Of a stretch of 64,000 nt of DNA, positions 61,105 through 64,000 are shown one piece after another. The stretch is taken from assembly GCA_039809865.1 (NCBI GenBank), contig JBDHVW010000019.1:36992-100991 (forward strand). Direction: 5' to 3'. This DNA is from QWHO01 sp039809865 (lineage in GTDB: Bacteria > Vulcanimicrobiota > Xenobia > Xenobiales > QWHO01). The translations under genes were made by a program, and so were the position numbers. Below the pieces are notes generated by a model. The model searched no databases. It saw nothing but the letters and a program-made list of their open reading frames with translations, and had not been told where the DNA came from. Position 1 is the stretch's first letter, and every line of letters begins with the position of its first letter.

Positions 61105-61139
61105 AAAAAAGGGGAGCCTCGTGGGAGGCTCCCCTTTTT
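61105..61139. terminator. Bidirectional intrinsic terminator
   Basis: AAAAAA (61105-61110), stem GGGGAGCCTC / GAGGCTCCCC (61111-61134) with GTGG loop, TTTTT (61135-61139). Ends the minus-strand rpsB-tsf message. Confidence 0.9.
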
Positions 61140-61151
61140 CGGGCCGGGCGC

Positions 61152-61745
<594 letters not shown>

Positions 61746-61764
61746 TGTCTACCTTCTCCTTAAA

Positions 61765-62670
61765 CTAGTCTTCGGCGCGCCAGACGCCCAGCTTGACCTC
61801 TTCGGTCTCGCCTTCCTCGGTGGTGTAGGTCACCACTTCGTGCTCCACGGTCTCGGAGGGAGCGACCCCACCCGCCTCACCGGCGATGACCTCACCCTCG
61901 ACGGGGGACTGCAGCGCCGCGGCGCCCAGCTCGGCCTCCATCTCGGCCTTGGCCTCGATGATGGCATCGGCGATCTTGCCGGTGATCAGGCGCACGGCGC
62001 GGATGGCGTCGTCATTGCCCGGGATGGGATAGTCGATCTCGTCCGGATCGCAGTTGGTATCCACGATGGCGACCACCGGGATGCCCAGCTTGCGGGCTTC
62101 CGTGACAGCGATGTGCTCCTTGCGCGGATCCACCACGTAGATGGCCCCCGGGAGCGCGGGCATGTCCTTGATGCCGCCCAGGAACTTTTCCAGCTTGCGA
62201 CGCTCGTCCTCGAGCATCTTGACTTCCTTCTTGGGGAGACGGTCGAACACGCCGACGTTCTTCATCTCCTCGAGGTTCTTCAGGCGCTGCACGCGCTTCT
62301 GGATGGTCTTGTAGTTGGTGAGCATGCCGCCCAGCCAGCGCTGGGTCACGAAATACTCGCCGCAACGTTGGGCATCTTCCTTCACCGTGTCCATCGCCTG
62401 CTTCTTGGTGCCGACGAACAGGATGGGGCGGGGCTCGCCGACGGGCGTCTCGGTCATGCGGAACTCTTCGTAATCGAAGCAGCCGCGCGCGACGCACTTG
62501 ACGAAGTTGTAGGCCTCCTTCATCTTGATGACCGTCTTCTGAAGGTCGATGATGTAGATGCCGTTGCGCTCGGTGAAGATGTAGCGGGACATCTTGGGAT
62601 TCCAGCGGCGGGTCTGGTGACCGAAGTGAACGCCAGCTTCCAAGAGCTGCTTCATGCTAATCAAAGCCAT
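61765..62670 (-). CDS. rpsB: 30S ribosomal protein S2
   Basis: 301 aa versus about 240-260. LLEAGVHFGHQTRRWNPKM at the start and GIPVVAIVDTNCDPDEIDYPIPGNDDA later. The last 60 residues are an extra acidic tail (EVVTYTTEEGETEEV). Preceded by a long structured leader. Confidence 0.97.
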   Translation of the reverse strand: MALISMKQLLEAGVHFGHQTRRWNPKMSRYIFTERNGIYIIDLQKTVIKMKEAYNFVKCVARGCFDYEEFRMTETPVGEPRPILFVGTKKQAMDTVKEDAQRCGEYFVTQRWLGGMLTNYKTIQKRVQRLKNLEEMKNVGVFDRLPKKEVKMLEDERRKLEKFLGGIKDMPALPGAIYVVDPRKEHIAVTEARKLGIPVVAIVDTNCDPDEIDYPIPGNDDAIRAVRLITGKIADAIIEAKAEMEAELGAAALQSPVEGEVIAGEAGGVAPSETVEHEVVTYTTEEGETEEVKLGVWRAED

Positions 62671-62707
62671 GAGGATTCTCCTTACGTTTCCAGGTTATGG
62701 TTGCCTC

Positions 62708-62769
62708 GCGACCGCTCCCCGAGGGGGAGTCCCGTTTGGCCCGAGGGCACCTGGACGGGAGTTGGTCGC
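62708..62769 (-). promoter_or_regulatory. Structured 5' leader of rpsB-tsf
   Basis: About 110 bases separate the predicted start (near 62780) from the ATG. In the transcript GCGACC (complement of 62764-62769) pairs with GGTCGC (complement of 62708-62713). Inside are CCCGT/ACGGG, a GCCC-TC-GGGC hairpin and a CTCCCC-CTC-GGGGAG hairpin. It looks like a multi-branch leader suited to S2 autogenous control. Pairing by eye only. Confidence 0.55.
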
Positions 62770-62786
62770 TGTGAGATCAGTGTCCG

Positions 62787-62816
62787 ATTGTAGGTCAGTT
62801 GTTACCGTTTCGTCAA
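62787..62816 (-). promoter_or_regulatory. rpsB-tsf promoter
   Basis: TTGACG (complement of 62811-62816), 18-base spacer, TACAAT (complement of 62787-62792). The -35 lies within the 3' end of the ATP-grasp gene. Confidence 0.75.
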
Positions 62817-63716
62817 GAGGACCTCGGCCAGCGTGCGCGTAAGCGGCATCTGCAGCGCGCGCTCCATCCAGAACCACTCCCCGAAAGGGTTCAGGTCGAG
62901 GAAATAGAGGTGATGGCCGTCATCGGCCAGATCGAGCGTGGCCAGCGTAAGGCCCAGCGACTGCATCAGCTCGTGGATGCCGTGCTGCACCGTCAGGGGC
63001 AGGTCGCAGGCCTGCCAGGGGCGGGTGGCGTCGCGGCGCCAGTCGGGCGAGGGAGACTCGGGGTTGTGGAGCGCCGCCGCGAACAGCGTGCCGTCCAGGT
63101 AGACCACGCGGATATCGCGCCGTTTCTCGAGGTAGCGCTGGATCAGGCGGGGGATGGACTTGAAGTCGCGAGACTCGGTGCGCAGGTGGTCGGGCGTGAG
63201 GAGCTGCGCGCGGTGCGGCCCGGGGCCGGGCTCCTGGGGCGGCAGGCTGGGGACGAGCCAGCGCACGACCGCGCGTCCGCCGTAGGTCTGCAGGAAGTCA
63301 CGGGCCACCTCGGCCGAGTTGGAGACGAGCGTCTCGGGCACCGTCAGACCGGCCTGCTGGGCGAACCGCGCCTGGCGCAGGCGCGAGCCGGCCAGGGCGG
63401 CGGCCTGCAGGTCGTTGACCGTGAAGATGCCCTCGATCGCATCTGACAGGGCCGCGCGCGAGGTGGCCACGGACAGGGCAACGAGGGCCGGGTCGAGCTC
63501 CGGGGCGGGAGCCCCCGGGGCGAAGCGGTGCACGTAGATGGACTGGACCTGCTCGAAGTCGACCTGGCCGTCGATCCAGGCGTCGGGGCCGTGGACCGAC
63601 AGGTGGTGGGTCTGCGGAAACTGGTCGGTGGCGTAGATTCTGGCCTGCTGGCCCAGATGCTGGGCCAGCGGGTGGAGCAACGGATGGCCGGTCGAGTCGG
63701 TCAGTAGCAGGATCAC
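62802..63716 (-). CDS. ATP-grasp ligase of the microviridin/graspetide type (MvdD/MdnC-like)
   Basis: 304 aa, GTG start at 63716. These enzymes join Thr/Ser side chains to Asp/Glu of a precursor peptide, using ATP, to give lactones. Family landmarks: SIYVHRFAPGAP (Y-R-R/P region), AGLTVPETLVSN, YLEKRRDIRVVYLDG, PDWRRDATRPWQ, LTLATLDLADDG and the metal-site DLNPFGEWFWME. No separate amide-forming paralogue (MvdC/MdnB) is visible. The precursor gene lies immediately upstream (gap 15 bases). Rated high for family; substrate from context. Confidence 0.85.
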   Translation of the reverse strand: MILLLTDSTGHPLLHPLAQHLGQQARIYATDQFPQTHHLSVHGPDAWIDGQVDFEQVQSIYVHRFAPGAPAPELDPALVALSVATSRAALSDAIEGIFTVNDLQAAALAGSRLRQARFAQQAGLTVPETLVSNSAEVARDFLQTYGGRAVVRWLVPSLPPQEPGPGPHRAQLLTPDHLRTESRDFKSIPRLIQRYLEKRRDIRVVYLDGTLFAAALHNPESPSPDWRRDATRPWQACDLPLTVQHGIHELMQSLGLTLATLDLADDGHHLYFLDLNPFGEWFWMERALQMPLTRTLAEVLLTKR

Positions 63717-63731
63717 GACTCGGGGGGTTCG

Positions 63732-64000
63732 CTAGGCGCCCTGGGTGCCCCTCGCGAGGTTGTACCACGCCGGGCGGCGGCCCGCCGGGATGGGAGCGGC
63801 GTCGCTGTCGGAGGGGAAGGCCATGGTGACGACGGGGCCCGGGGTGGGGCGGCCGGGATGGCCGGGGGCGGGGCGGCCGGGATGGCCGGGGGCGGGGCGG
63901 CCGGGGCCGGCGGTGTCGGCGTCGGAGGGGTAGGCCATGGTCATGACGCCCGGGCGCGGGCCGGCGGTGTCGCCGTCGGAGGGGTAGGCCATGGTCATCA
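63732..64000 (-). CDS. Multi-core graspetide precursor (marinostatin-like), N-terminus outside window
   Basis: Open on the minus strand to the window edge; 88 residues visible. Three cores: TMAYPSDGD (63969-63995), TMAYPSDAD (63915-63941) and TMAFPSDSD (63801-63827). These resemble the marinostatin/microviridin core T-x-x-Y-P-S-D-x-(D/E). The microviridin lactam Lys is Ala here and the second acceptor Glu is Thr/Ala, so two lactones (Thr-Asp and Ser-Asp) are predicted. GRPAPGHP linkers repeat between cores 2 and 3. The C-terminal tail is AWYNLARGTQGA. The leader, with any PFFARFL-like motif, lies beyond the window, and more cores may too. Confidence 0.8.
   Translation of the reverse strand, partial: MTMAYPSDGDTAGPRPGVMTMAYPSDADTAGPGRPAPGHPGRPAPGHPGRPTPGPVVTMAFPSDSDAAPIPAGRRPAWYNLARGTQGA
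63855..63902 (-). repeat. 24-bp tandem repeat encoding GRPAPGHP
   Basis: Two 24-bp units with a partial third (GRPTPGP) in the precursor gene, between the second and third cores. High G+C and prone to slippage, so core number may vary between strains. Confidence 0.7.

Overview
This is a compact, high-G+C (about two-thirds by eye) bacterial chromosome segment that is mostly core genome. It encodes peptidoglycan and division genes, ClpXP with trigger factor, ribosomal and translation factors, and isoprenoid/lipid synthesis. MurE carries the DNPR motif expected for a meso-diaminopimelate enzyme. An ftsQ-DUF881-small basic protein cluster and a short (197 aa) EF-Ts are more typical of Terrabacteria-like lineages than of Proteobacteria. 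The phylum cannot be fixed from the sequence alone; an uncultured group near Eremiobacterota/Armatimonadota is only a guess. The tRNA genes encode their CCA ends.

Layout. 1-7.4 kb (+): the end of a secreted protein, a DUF4034 protein, rsmA, a 1198-aa protein with a degenerate GHKL-like N-terminus, a membrane protein, then a 42-codon peptide gene overlapping a radical-SAM/SPASM maturase. 7.4-13.5 kb: a caspase-fold protein lacking its catalytic dyad, an HExxH protease, two DUF881 proteins and the ftsQ-DUF881-sbp cluster. 13.5-20.6 kb (-): a Ser/Thr kinase/pseudo-histidine-kinase/receiver hybrid, a GAF-HD-GYP protein, and tig-clpP-clpX. 20.7-26.9 kb: three tRNAs and assorted small genes (DUF427, tRNA-binding domain, HAD, MsrA, NADAR, cupin, HTH-coiled coil, arrestin-like repeats). 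26.9-35.6 kb: a BrxC/PglY-like ATPase divergent from truD, a BrkB-type membrane protein, a PBP4-type peptidase, a GH114-like protein and small secreted proteins. 35.6-47.9 kb (-): mraZ-(59-aa ORF)-rsmH-ftsL-ftsI-(72-aa ORF)-murE-mraY-murD-ftsW-murG-murC, with no murF. 48-52.8 kb: clpS, dodecin, birA, Imm22-like protein, amine oxidase, LMW phosphatase and a Sua5-like protein. 51.3-62.7 kb (-): rpsB-tsf, then pyrH-frr-(58-aa ORF)-uppS-cdsA-dxr-rseP-Sua5-like-LMW phosphatase joined by stop/start overlaps, with a few unrelated genes between the two blocks. 62.8-64 kb (-): an ATP-grasp ligase and, running off the window, its multi-core precursor.

The most interesting content is two ribosomally synthesised, modified peptide systems near the two ends. 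At the right edge a single MvdD/MdnC-like ATP-grasp ligase follows a precursor with repeated TMAYPSDGD-like cores. These resemble marinostatin: two lactones are predicted, and the lysine lactam of microviridin is lost. At 6.2 kb a proline-rich peptide ending FTWFKG is translationally coupled to a radical-SAM/SPASM enzyme, a plausible new cyclophane-type maturation pair. Several conserved folds have lost catalytic residues (caspase, histidine kinase, Sua5/YrdC, GHKL). Three small genes in essential operons (58, 59 and 72 aa) are supported by overlaps or ribosome binding sites.
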